Assembly: GCA_020426325.1 (NCBI GenBank)
Contig: JAGQQG010000045.1
Span: forward strand, 1 to 48,802
Source: Planctomycetaceae bacterium
GTDB taxonomy: Bacteria; Planctomycetota; Planctomycetia; Planctomycetales; Planctomycetaceae
Length of the DNA stretch: 48,802 nucleotides
Reading direction: 5' to 3'
Part shown: piece after piece, positions 1 to 8,421 of the stretch
Numbering within the stretch: position 1 is the first letter of the stretch
Layout: each line of letters starts with the position of its first letter
Translations under genes and position numbers: made by a program
Notes under the pieces: generated by a model
Told to the model about the DNA's origin: nothing
Databases searched by the model: none
The model's input: the letters and a program-made list of their open reading frames with translations, nothing else

Positions 1-729
1 TCGTTTTGTGTGATGCTGCATGATGTGGCTCCGGTTTATGCGGAGCATGTGGCGATGTTCACGAAAACGCTGGCGCCTCTGGTGGGGAATGCGATGGCGG
101 CTGCGGTTGTGCCTTGCTGGGCAGGCGTGCCTTTGTGCGAGAGGGATCGGCCCTTCCTGGATCGGGTGCGTGCTGAGTATGCGAACATTCAGTTGCACGG
201 GTTTGAACACTTTCGGCCGGGCCGCAAGGGACTCTATTCGAAGATCGCTGACGGCAAAGACGAGATGATGGGACTGGACCCTGCGGAAACAGACCGCCGA
301 CTCGCTGCCGGTCAGGAGATTCTGGAGCGATGGATGGGGCGAGCGGCCACCGGATTTATTGCCCCGACATATCGGACGGGATTTGCCACGCCGGATCGTC
401 TGGCAAAGTTCGGCATCCATTACACAGTGGGATATCGCCACGTGGAGACGTCGTGCGGTCAGCGTCTGAGACTTGCCAGTTGGATCTGGGATGTCTCACC
501 AATTCGGTTTCTCTGCCATGCCGGCTATCGGTTTGGAGAGTTCCAGTATCGGTTTCGACGAAACTCTCTGCCATGCGTGGTGCTGCATCCGCTCGACCTT
601 GAACGCGGATTCCTTGCCCAGATCGAGCAGACCGTCCGAAGGTTGCTGGAAGCGGGACGACAACCGGTCCTGCTGGAGTCGCTGGGATTCGGCGCGACGG
701 ATGCTAAGCCTTCACCGTCTCCGGCATGA
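1..729 (+). CDS. Polysaccharide deacetylase family protein (DUF2334-like), 5' truncated by window edge
   Basis: The reading frame is open from the first base, and the conserved beginning (LHDVAP, the His-Asp motif of NodB-like deacetylases) comes only a few codons in, so the true start lies upstream of the window. A second motif, LHGFEH, matches the H-x3-H metal-binding pair of the NodB fold, and GFIAPTYR resembles the motif-3 region. The DUF2334 branch usually removes acetyl groups from extracellular or envelope polysaccharides. No signal peptide is visible in the remaining part. Its last 26 bases overlap the 3' end of the convergent glycosyltransferase gene. Family assignment is by motif reading; the substrate is unknown. 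Confidence 0.75.
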   Translation, partial: SFCVMLHDVAPVYAEHVAMFTKTLAPLVGNAMAAAVVPCWAGVPLCERDRPFLDRVRAEYANIQLHGFEHFRPGRKGLYSKIADGKDEMMGLDPAETDRRLAAGQEILERWMGRAATGFIAPTYRTGFATPDRLAKFGIHYTVGYRHVETSCGQRLRLASWIWDVSPIRFLCHAGYRFGEFQYRFRRNSLPCVVLHPLDLERGFLAQIEQTVRRLLEAGRQPVLLESLGFGATDAKPSPSPA

Positions 730-1921
730 TCATCTGACCGCCGACAAAGTTGGCTCCGCGCCAGTGAGTCGTGACCAGCCCCGCGTGAGACAGCAAGGCC
801 CGTGTCGCTGCCAGCATGACGAACAACCGCCCGAAAGGCGCGAAGAGAAACGTCTTGACCGGGGCGCCGACCAGCCGAAACATGATCACGTCCAGGACAC
901 ACCTGAGACTGAACGCGATCAGGAACGCCAGTCCCGCTCCATGAGTCAGCCAGTCGAGGCTGCCCGTGTGGAGTGCGTTCGACACACCCCAGACCATCGC
1001 GGCGAGCGGCATAACAAACAGGATGAACATTCTGACCAAGGTGATCGTGAGTTGAGCGGGCGTCAGGACCCCTTTCATGATGCGGCTCCAGCCGTTCCAT
1101 GATTCACGCAACGAGCAATAGGACCGCGTCTGGTAAAATCCTTCACCCTGAGTCACTTTCAGTCGTAAGCCGCGACTCTTGGCGAGACGCGCCATCTCGA
1201 GGTCTTCGCTGATCTTCATGCGGACGGAACTCCAGCCTCCGATTGACTCGAACGGAGTTCGTTTCACCATGATGAATGAACCATTGGCGAAGGCATCCGG
1301 CCAATCGGGATCGCTGACTCGCTCCGGCCGCAGCCAGGCGAGGAGACTCTCCGCACAACAGGGAACGACGATGCATTCCCTCAGTGAACTCATCGTGTAC
1401 TTTGCTGCGATGGAGATGAAGTCGACATCGTCACGAATCATATCGATGACCGCAGATCGCAGGGCAGCCGGGTTCAGAAATTCGCAATCAGCATCTGTAA
1501 AGCAAATCGTATTTCCGCTGGCTAACTGCATCCCCATGTCGAGTGCGTGTGGTTTACCGAACCATCCTGCGGGGAGCATTGCGACATGGAGGACATGCAA
1601 GCGGCCTGAAAACTCGATCGCCAGACGGTCGAGGATTTCCCCTGTGTCATCGTTGCTCCGGTCGTTGACTGCGACGACTTCCAGATGCGGGTAATCCTGA
1701 CGGAACAGCGATCGGATACACGTTTCAATGCAGGCCGATTCATTTCTTGCTGCGACAATGACGCTGAGTGCCGGGAGTTCCGTGTCGCTGTCGGACTGAC
1801 TCGCGGGTTGCAACAGCGATCGTTGACGGCAAGCTTTTACGAACAAGAGCACGATCGCGATCCAGGCTCCGGCAATAGCCATCGCGAAAACAGTCAGTCC
1901 AATTGTGAGAGGAGAGGCCAT
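704..1921 (-). CDS. Family 2 glycosyltransferase, membrane-anchored (HpnB-like)
   Basis: This 405-residue protein is a processive-type GT2. It has an N-terminal membrane helix (about residues 5-28), a GT-A domain starting at LSVIVAARNES (about 52-62), NDRSNDD (86-92), the metal-binding DAD motif at 143-145, and the catalytic-base ED pair at 239-240. Two to three membrane helices follow (about 290-370). The architecture resembles hopanoid-associated HpnB and other ceramide- or polysaccharide-type GT2 enzymes; the acceptor cannot be read from sequence. I chose the ATG at 1921 because AGGA lies nine bases upstream; a start at 1948 is possible. It converges with and overlaps the deacetylase gene by 26 bp, so transcription from each side may interfere. 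Confidence 0.85.
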   Translation of the reverse strand: MASPLTIGLTVFAMAIAGAWIAIVLLFVKACRQRSLLQPASQSDSDTELPALSVIVAARNESACIETCIRSLFRQDYPHLEVVAVNDRSNDDTGEILDRLAIEFSGRLHVLHVAMLPAGWFGKPHALDMGMQLASGNTICFTDADCEFLNPAALRSAVIDMIRDDVDFISIAAKYTMSSLRECIVVPCCAESLLAWLRPERVSDPDWPDAFANGSFIMVKRTPFESIGGWSSVRMKISEDLEMARLAKSRGLRLKVTQGEGFYQTRSYCSLRESWNGWSRIMKGVLTPAQLTITLVRMFILFVMPLAAMVWGVSNALHTGSLDWLTHGAGLAFLIAFSLRCVLDVIMFRLVGAPVKTFLFAPFGRLFVMLAATRALLSHAGLVTTHWRGANFVGGQMIMPETVKA

Positions 1922-2463
1922 GGACCGTATTCCTGGTCGTTTGAGCAAGTTGGAGGCAAACGAACACCCGAAGGGTCAGGCTGGTCTCACACGGTTTCTT
2001 AGCGAAACTGCAGAGAATCCAAGGTTGCCTGTCGCTACGATTGAGAATTCGTACAAGTATCCACCAGAACCGTTGGCAGGCTGGCGCTTTCCTGATCAGA
2101 GCAGGAGAAAAGCAGATCGATGTCCGGCCCTGTCCAGTTGTGACGTCTGCACACAACATGACACTCGACAGCAGGCAACCGATTGAGATTCCGATAGAGA
2201 TGGCTCAGGACATTGTGGAGGTAGCTGCATCGATCATGCCGAATCTGCAAGCTGAGGCCGAATCACGGATCGTGCCGGACCTTCAACTCATCGCGATATT
2301 CTCACGACGAGTGATCTCTCGGTACTCAATCCAAGAGTGGCACAGACATTTCTGACTGTGCCGACGTCATTACATCGCTGCAATTCGGGCAGACCGGAAT
2401 GTCTCCCCCACCGGAGCCCTTCGCTGTGGCAGAGCACTTGGAAGAGGTCTTCAGAATCTGACG
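1922..2463. other. Gene-poor interval between two minus-strand genes
   Basis: About 540 bases without a convincing gene. A short plus-strand frame from the ATG at 2158 to 2355 and a short minus-strand frame just beyond the oxidoreductase stop, which reads a lone CPNC pair, were inspected. Neither has a ribosome-binding site or a recognisable domain. It should contain the promoter of the glycosyltransferase gene, but I could not pick one out. Confidence 0.4.
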
Positions 2464-3924
2464 TCATTCGACGTTGTTTGTGACAGGTGCCCGCAGCGTA
2501 TCCAGGAATGAGAGGAGCGAGCTGCGCTGCTCATCCGACAAGCGGCGATATTCCTCAGCGGACGCTGATGCTTCGCCCTCGTGCAATTCGATCGCGTCGT
2601 GAAGCGTTGCTGCACGACCGTCGTGAAGGTAAGGAGCTGAATCGGCCACCCCCCATAAGGGCGGGGTTCGCCATTCCTGATCCGTATTTGTCGGTGCAGT
2701 GAGTGCAGGAACCAGGAAATGACTGACATCGCGAAACGTTTGTGTGGAAGCCTCTCCGCTTCCTGAGTAGCTGCTGTGTGATGATCGCCCGCTCACCCGT
2801 GTGAGAGTGACATCTGAGATCACCCGGGGGCCATCATGATGGGGTACTGCTCGCGACTCGTCTGCAAGGCGAGGTCCCATGTCGTGAAGGAGAAAATCGC
2901 TGTAGATTTCTTCGGCGATGCCGTGTGTCTTAACATGGCATTCAGCACATCCGATCCCGTGAAAAACTGATTCGCCCTCTTCGACAATCCGCCGCTCGTT
3001 TGGATTTTCGGGAATGATGTGGATCGGTCTCGGCAGATTCGCGACGAATGCAGTCAATGCCATGACCTGATGGTTCGAGAGGTCAAGGGCTGTCGAATGC
3101 CTCCGACGGGAACTCTTGCCCAGCGCATACGCAGGCTGTAAGTGCGTCGGCACTTCAAGTCCCAGTTCCATCGCACAAGCACTGGTAACAAAGTCTTTCA
3201 GATCGCTGACTTGGCCGCGCCAACCATACCACCCTTCATCACCCCCATTTGTCTCAGGAACACGGCCCGAAACACCTCGTCGATTATTCTTCTTCTGCTC
3301 GGATGCGATCCGCTCCCGTTCATTTCGAAACTGGGGCGTGTGGAGTGCTTCGATCAGGCCCATTCCCCATAAAGGTGGCGTATTCCTTTGGGCAAGCTCG
3401 AATGAAATTTGCGGTGTATCACCACTCGCAAAGTTCTCCTGGCGGATTCGTGACTTCAAGTCAAATCGATAGGCTTGGTACTCCTGTTCATCATCATCCG
3501 GGCCAAAACCAAACTGATGCAGCACGATCGATGCATTGGAGCGATTGAACGCAGGATGGATCTGATTCGCAATATCAAGGGCTCGTTGGCGAGCGGAAAT
3601 CAAGGGCGTCCCGGTCAGGTCCAAACTCAGTAACTCGACGTTTTGTTCATTCGGGCCTGCGCCACCAACACCGCCGAGCTTATGACAAGCAGCACATGAG
3701 ACCTCATTGAACATGGGCCCCAGCCCGTCACCACCTTTGCCGAGTTTCTCGGGACCGGTCCAACTTTCCGGGCGAGCCCAGTTGTGCTCGAAGATGCGTC
3801 GGCCGAGATCGATTGTGCTGGCCGATGCCCGGGCAAATGGCTTACCAGCAATGAGGGGATCAGCCGTGGCAAGCGTGCTGAAAACGAGGACAAAAATCAC
3901 AACCGCCGGATGCAGACGCCTCAT
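2464..3924 (-). CDS. Di-haem oxidoreductase (DHOR / putative thiol oxidoreductase family)
   Basis: This 486-residue exported protein has two c-type haem sites, CAACH at 77-81 and CAECH at 326-330. They sit in the contexts typical of the di-haem oxidoreductase family (formerly called thiol oxidoreductase), which is related to MauG and bacterial cytochrome c peroxidases. A signal peptide (about residues 1-21, ending near TLATA) sends it to the periplasm, where c-haem is attached. I chose the ATG at 3924 because GGGAGAG lies about nine bases upstream and the signal peptide starts there; the frame stays open upstream to 4146, but that stretch is not protein-like. The real electron donor and substrate of this family are unsettled. 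It is divergent from the PQQ-type propeller gene, another exported putative redox protein. Confidence 0.85.
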   Translation of the reverse strand: MRRLHPAVVIFVLVFSTLATADPLIAGKPFARASASTIDLGRRIFEHNWARPESWTGPEKLGKGGDGLGPMFNEVSCAACHKLGGVGGAGPNEQNVELLSLDLTGTPLISARQRALDIANQIHPAFNRSNASIVLHQFGFGPDDDEQEYQAYRFDLKSRIRQENFASGDTPQISFELAQRNTPPLWGMGLIEALHTPQFRNERERIASEQKKNNRRGVSGRVPETNGGDEGWYGWRGQVSDLKDFVTSACAMELGLEVPTHLQPAYALGKSSRRRHSTALDLSNHQVMALTAFVANLPRPIHIIPENPNERRIVEEGESVFHGIGCAECHVKTHGIAEEIYSDFLLHDMGPRLADESRAVPHHDGPRVISDVTLTRVSGRSSHSSYSGSGEASTQTFRDVSHFLVPALTAPTNTDQEWRTPPLWGVADSAPYLHDGRAATLHDAIELHEGEASASAEEYRRLSDEQRSSLLSFLDTLRAPVTNNVE

Positions 3925-4236
3925 GTGAACGCTCTCCCGTCGAAACGAAGGATGCGGGGGGCACATCAGCTGACGCTCATTCTCCGATGCGACAACCCGA
4001 GATGCAAGCGACAACAACGCCCTCGTATTGATTGATTCGATGAAGTCGCAGTCCCCCTGACCCACGATTCGTAAACCCGACCTCGGTAACGTTGAGATTC
4101 TGCAGCTCTCAACAGCATCAATTGAAGTTTCTTGAGTTGGACGCATCTCGCTCTGCTGTCGACCTGCGGATTCCGACGTGGGAAGCTGGTTGTTAAACTG
4201 TGACTATCAACTGATTCCCAACCTCGGAGACCGGTG
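3925..4236. promoter_or_regulatory. Divergent intergenic region between di-haem oxidoreductase and PQQ-propeller genes
   Basis: About 310 bases must hold the start signals for both divergent genes. The only clear elements are the two Shine-Dalgarno-like sites: GGGAGAG for the minus-strand gene and GGAGA at about 4226-4230 for the plus-strand gene. No convincing -35/-10 pair or operator is visible. Confidence 0.4.
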
Positions 4237-5658
4237 ATGCTTCGTTTGATCTTCCTGACCGTGTTGCCTCTCTTAGCGTCCCGCTTCCTCCTGTCTGCCG
4301 GTGACACCTCCACGACCTATTTTCGTCAGCACGGTGGTGTGCTTGAATCAACTGCCCCATTGCCGGAAAACTTCGATGACGGTGCGACCCTCGTGTGGTC
4401 GAGCGAACTGGGGTCCGGACACTCGACACCCACCCTCGTGGAAGACCGCATCTTCCTGACGACATTCACAGACGACGAACTGGCGACCATCGCTCTCAAT
4501 CGTGAAACCGGTCAGCAACTCTGGAGAAAGGTTTGCCCGGCCAAGACCATCGAGTCATACCACCCCTCAGGCAGTCCTGCTGCATCGACGATCGCCAGCG
4601 ACGGACAGCACCTCTACGTCTTCTTCGGCAGCTACGGGCTCCTCTGCTACGACCTTGATGGCGAACTCCAGTGGGAGAAACCGATGGGACCGTTCCAGGA
4701 TGAATTCGGAGCGGCCAGTTCACCCATCCTGGTTGACGGTACGATCATTCTGAATGAAGACCACGATATCAACAGTTTCATTACGGCCATCAATGCCGCC
4801 ACCGGTGAGACCCTCTGGGAGACCGATCGCCCGGGTTTCACTCGCAGTTACTCGACTCCGGTGATCTGGGAAGTCAACGGCAAGAAGCAGGTGGTTGTGG
4901 CCGGCGCTCTGGTGCTCAGCGGCTACGACCTTGAGAACGGGAGTCTCCTCTGGCAGATGCGCGGTCTCTCCCGCATTGTCGACAACACGCCCGTGGTCGC
5001 GAACGGCAATCTGTTCGTGGCGACGTGGTCACCCGGAGGCGACGAGGGTGACCGCATCTCCATGGAACCATTCGATGAGGCCCTCACGACCTATGACAAG
5101 GACGGCGACAAACTGATCGGAAAAGACGAACTGTCGGACGGACCAGTGCTTGATCGCTTTTACCGGATTGATCTCAATCAAAACCAGAAGCTTGATGCGG
5201 ACGAATGGCAGAAGTACGCCAACGTTTTCGAGCAGGCACAGAACGTGGCAGTCGCCATCCGCCCCGGTGGCCGCGGCGACATCACCGACACTCACGTCAT
5301 CTGGACGCACCGCAAAGGCCTGCCGACCGTCCCCAGTCCGGTCGTGCACGACAGCATTCTCTATATGGTCAAGGACGGCGGCATCGTCACTGCCTTAGAC
5401 GCCTCAACCGGCGAAGTCATTCAACAGGTCCGCACGGGCGTCTCCGCCCCTTACTATGCGTCCCCGATCATCGCCGACAACAAACTCTACCTCGCCAGCC
5501 GCTCCGGAGTCCTCACGGTCTTCAAAGCTGGCCCCGATTTAGAACGCCTCTCGTCCCACGACTTCGCCGCCAACATCACTGCGACGCCAGTTGCCGACAA
5601 AGAACACATCTTCGTACGTACAGAGAAGATGATCTACTGCTTCACGCTTAAGAACTGA
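4237..5658 (+). CDS. Exported PQQ-like beta-propeller protein with two inserted EF-hands
   Basis: The 473-residue product has a signal peptide (about 1-20) followed by repeated propeller blades. These carry the W-or-L, G-x-x-x-W signature of PQQ/quinoprotein repeats (ALNRETGQQLW, AINAATGETLW, ALDASTGEVIQ). In the middle two EF-hand calcium loops are inserted: residues 287-298 (DKDGDKLIGKDE) and 312-323 (DLNQNQKLDADE). Propeller-plus-EF-hand fusions are common in planctomycetes and are usually periplasmic or surface-exposed. The catalytic residues of true PQQ alcohol dehydrogenases are not evident, so it may be a structural or BamB-like protein rather than an enzyme. The ATG at 4237 is preferred over the GTG at 4234 because GGAGA sits six bases upstream. 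Confidence 0.85.
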   Translation: MLRLIFLTVLPLLASRFLLSAGDTSTTYFRQHGGVLESTAPLPENFDDGATLVWSSELGSGHSTPTLVEDRIFLTTFTDDELATIALNRETGQQLWRKVCPAKTIESYHPSGSPAASTIASDGQHLYVFFGSYGLLCYDLDGELQWEKPMGPFQDEFGAASSPILVDGTIILNEDHDINSFITAINAATGETLWETDRPGFTRSYSTPVIWEVNGKKQVVVAGALVLSGYDLENGSLLWQMRGLSRIVDNTPVVANGNLFVATWSPGGDEGDRISMEPFDEALTTYDKDGDKLIGKDELSDGPVLDRFYRIDLNQNQKLDADEWQKYANVFEQAQNVAVAIRPGGRGDITDTHVIWTHRKGLPTVPSPVVHDSILYMVKDGGIVTALDASTGEVIQQVRTGVSAPYYASPIIADNKLYLASRSGVLTVFKAGPDLERLSSHDFAANITATPVADKEHIFVRTEKMIYCFTLKN

Positions 5659-5920
5659 GATGTGTCCCTAACATCTGGCTTGATTGACGAACTTCGGAAT
5701 TGACGCAGGCCATCACAAATGACTGTTGCATCAACAACCTTCGATGAATTTCATATCAATCAATGGATTGGCATTCGTTTGTAAACTCAATCTATGACTT
5801 GGGATTCTTGACACCCTGTTGGATCGAGCGTAGTCTGACTTCGACAATAGCGGGTGCGGGCCGACAGCTCATTGTTTGGGTGAGGCAACGCCCATACAGC
5901 GTGCTTGTACTGAGGGCGTT

Positions 5921-6538
5921 ATGCGAACGGCTTTGTGGGTCCCGCTTCTTATCCTCTCCGCAGGTTTCGCCTTGTCCGCAGATTCTTCTCGGCAAGGATC
6001 TGCTTCGGGACTCGATCCAGAACGAGCACGGCGTGCGGCAGCGGCGAAGGCTGCGCTCGCTGAACGCATGGAGGCAAGAAGAGCGGCCGGGTGGACTCCG
6101 AAATCCAAAGATGAGCAGATGCTGACAATGCTCAGGCGACTCAGGGACAAGTATCAGATCAAACAGGACCGACGGGCGACCCGAGCCGCTTTCGAGGAGG
6201 CCCGTGGCGAGGTGTATCTCACGATTGCAAGAGATTACATCAAGTACGGGTCAGGGTATCGACGTGCGTACCTTTATCGGACGGACCGCTGGTCGTCCGG
6301 GATCGTCGGGTATGTGCCCACCTGGAACTACAATGACTATTGGATTCTTGATCCGTTGGCGGCCCGCTTATCGGCCCATTTTGGCGAGAAGGCTGCTCGG
6401 TCGAAAGGAATCGCGGCTGCTCATCGGTATCACGCGGACACCGTATACGCTCGCAGGCTGAACAACACCAGTTCACGCATCGAGGAACTCCAGCGGCAGA
6501 TCAGCATCCAGGGCAAGCTCGGGAAACCGGCCCCCTAA
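5921..6538 (+). CDS. Secreted basic hypothetical protein
   Basis: I do not recognise this family. The 205-residue product begins with a clear signal peptide (about 1-20, ending SAGFALSA). A highly charged, Ala/Arg-rich helical stretch follows (about 28-90), then a Tyr/Trp-rich middle (YGSGYRRAYLYRTD, YVPTWNYNDYWILD) and a short C-terminal coiled-coil-like tail. The internal ATG at 5921 is chosen because the signal peptide begins there and GAGG lies just upstream. It ends 44 bases before the TPR lipoprotein gene on the same strand and may be co-transcribed with it. Confidence 0.6.
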   Translation: MRTALWVPLLILSAGFALSADSSRQGSASGLDPERARRAAAAKAALAERMEARRAAGWTPKSKDEQMLTMLRRLRDKYQIKQDRRATRAAFEEARGEVYLTIARDYIKYGSGYRRAYLYRTDRWSSGIVGYVPTWNYNDYWILDPLAARLSAHFGEKAARSKGIAAAHRYHADTVYARRLNNTSSRIEELQRQISIQGKLGKPAP

Positions 6539-6582
6539 TCAACTTGTCATCCTTATGCCTTTCAAGTGCAGGTGGGTCTCGT

Positions 6583-8343
6583 ATGCGTCCGTTCTTCGTG
6601 TGGCCGTTGACAGCCTTGGGGATCTCGATCATCGTTGGTTGTGGGGGAAGTTCCTCTGAGTCAGTGTCGCCCGCCAGTTCAGGCCAGGAGCAGTCAGGCG
6701 ACGCCCAGAGCAAGATCACAGAATCCTCGGGTTTGGAAGATCCGTCTGAGACGAAAGCTCAGCAGGCAAGAAATGCTGTTTCTGCCGGGGCACAGACGGG
6801 CGACGAGAAGAATTACGCAGAAGCCATCCGGTATTACACGGAAGCAATCGGGCAGTCTCCTGATGATGCGGAGTTGTATCAGGAGCGGGGGCTGATTCAC
6901 GCCCTACTCGAACAACACGAGTCGGCAATCAAGGACCTCACCCAAGCGATCGACCGGAACCGAACGGAGGCTTCTCTCTACCGCTGGCGAGCCGAGGAAT
7001 ACTTCGAGTCTGGCGACTTCGACTCAGCCGAGCGAGATATTGAGAATGCGATCGCACTCAAGCCGGAGAACTCAGAGTTCTATGTTGTTCGCGCCAGCCT
7101 GCGAGCTGAACTCGGACGGGTGGACGAAGCTCTGGCTGACTATCAGCATGCAATCGATCTGGATGATCGGGCTTTTCACTATTACCTCCGTGGAACGCTG
7201 CAGGCAGCGTTGGATTCTCCAGACGCAGCTTTGGAGGACTTAACAACGGCGATCAACAAGGAGCCGGATCAGGCTGACTACTATCTGGCTCGCGCGAACG
7301 TGCAGATCAGCTTGGGGCAGCCGGAACAGGCATTGGCAGACTACGGAAAGGCCGTCGAGTGTGATCCAAACAACGCAAACACATTGCAGCGACGTGCGGG
7401 GTTCTTGCTCTCCCAGGGAGAGAATGATGCGGCCATCGCGGATTTGACCGCAGCACTTGAGCGAGAACCGGGGTTGCTGACCGCGCGACGGCTGCGTGGG
7501 ATCGCCTATCGAATGGCAGAGCAATACACCGAGGCAGTTGCTGACTTTCAAACGGTTCTGGACGCTGGCCTCGAAGACGACTCGATGCGTGCTGAATTGT
7601 TGTACCAGCAGGGAGTTGCTCTCCAGGAGAAGGGCAATCACGAGGAGGCGGGCAATCACGAGGAGGCGATTGAAAAGCTGAAACTGGCGACCTCGCTGAA
7701 GAAAGACTTTGCTGAAGCCTACTTCGCGATCTCAATGTCCTACGCGGAACTATCATCCAGAGATCCAGCCAGGGTTGACGATGCAAAGTCGTACTTAAAC
7801 CGGGCCATCGAAGCCGATCCGAAGAGTTCAGAATATCTGCTGGCTCGAGCCGGCCTGTATCAGGCGGAAGCGGAGATTCAAAAGATCCTGGAAGAGGGGG
7901 ATCCTGCCGAGACCATCAAAATGGCCCATGCGGACATTCAGCGAGCGACGGAGGCAAATCCAAATGACGATACCGCATGGTATTCACTGGCACTGATCTC
8001 GACGTCAGATGGAGATGATCAGAAGGCATTGCAATGCCTGACACGAGCGATTGAACTCAATCCCGGTGATGACCGCTACTTTGAGGCGCGTGCTGACATT
8101 CAACTCAGACGTCAGAACTTTCTCGCTGCCATCGACGATTACACGAAAGCCCTTGAGCAGAACCCGGACCGGCCGGATCTTTATCAGGCTCGAGGTTATG
8201 CGTATGGCGAGATCGGCAGGAGCGAAGATGCAGCCAGCGACTTCGACAAAGCTGATCGTCTGACACCGCCAGCGACGGAAAGCTCATCCGAAACCGACGA
8301 TGAACAGAATCCGGAAACACCAGATCCGGGTTCTCCGGAATGA
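6583..8343 (+). CDS. TPR-repeat lipoprotein
   Basis: The 586-residue product starts with a lipoprotein signal whose lipobox IIVGC places the lipidated Cys at about residue 20. A low-complexity Ser/Glu linker follows, then about a dozen tetratricopeptide repeats of the AxxxYxxAIxxxPxxxxxYxxRG type, spanning roughly residues 65-570. A Pro/Glu-rich tail ends the protein. TPR arrays are protein-binding scaffolds; the partner is unknown. The start at 6583 is preferred because GGTGGG lies upstream and the lipobox falls at the expected distance. An in-frame tandem duplication interrupts one repeat (annotated separately). The Ig-like lipoprotein gene follows on the same strand. Confidence 0.8.
   Translation: MRPFFVWPLTALGISIIVGCGGSSSESVSPASSGQEQSGDAQSKITESSGLEDPSETKAQQARNAVSAGAQTGDEKNYAEAIRYYTEAIGQSPDDAELYQERGLIHALLEQHESAIKDLTQAIDRNRTEASLYRWRAEEYFESGDFDSAERDIENAIALKPENSEFYVVRASLRAELGRVDEALADYQHAIDLDDRAFHYYLRGTLQAALDSPDAALEDLTTAINKEPDQADYYLARANVQISLGQPEQALADYGKAVECDPNNANTLQRRAGFLLSQGENDAAIADLTAALEREPGLLTARRLRGIAYRMAEQYTEAVADFQTVLDAGLEDDSMRAELLYQQGVALQEKGNHEEAGNHEEAIEKLKLATSLKKDFAEAYFAISMSYAELSSRDPARVDDAKSYLNRAIEADPKSSEYLLARAGLYQAEAEIQKILEEGDPAETIKMAHADIQRATEANPNDDTAWYSLALISTSDGDDQKALQCLTRAIELNPGDDRYFEARADIQLRRQNFLAAIDDYTKALEQNPDRPDLYQARGYAYGEIGRSEDAASDFDKADRLTPPATESSSETDDEQNPETPDPGSPE
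7632..7667 (+). repeat. Perfect 18-bp tandem duplication inside the TPR gene
   Basis: The 18-mer GGGCAATCACGAGGAGGC occurs twice in direct succession (7632-7649 and 7650-7667). It duplicates six codons (GNHEEA) in frame and lengthens one TPR helix or loop. Perfect identity suggests a recent slippage event. Confidence 0.95.
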
Positions 8344-8421
8344 AGACTCCTAAACTCTGAGACCGTTCTGTGCTGTGATCCAAGAGAACGACCGGACATC
8401 GCCACCAATAAGGGCCGCACC

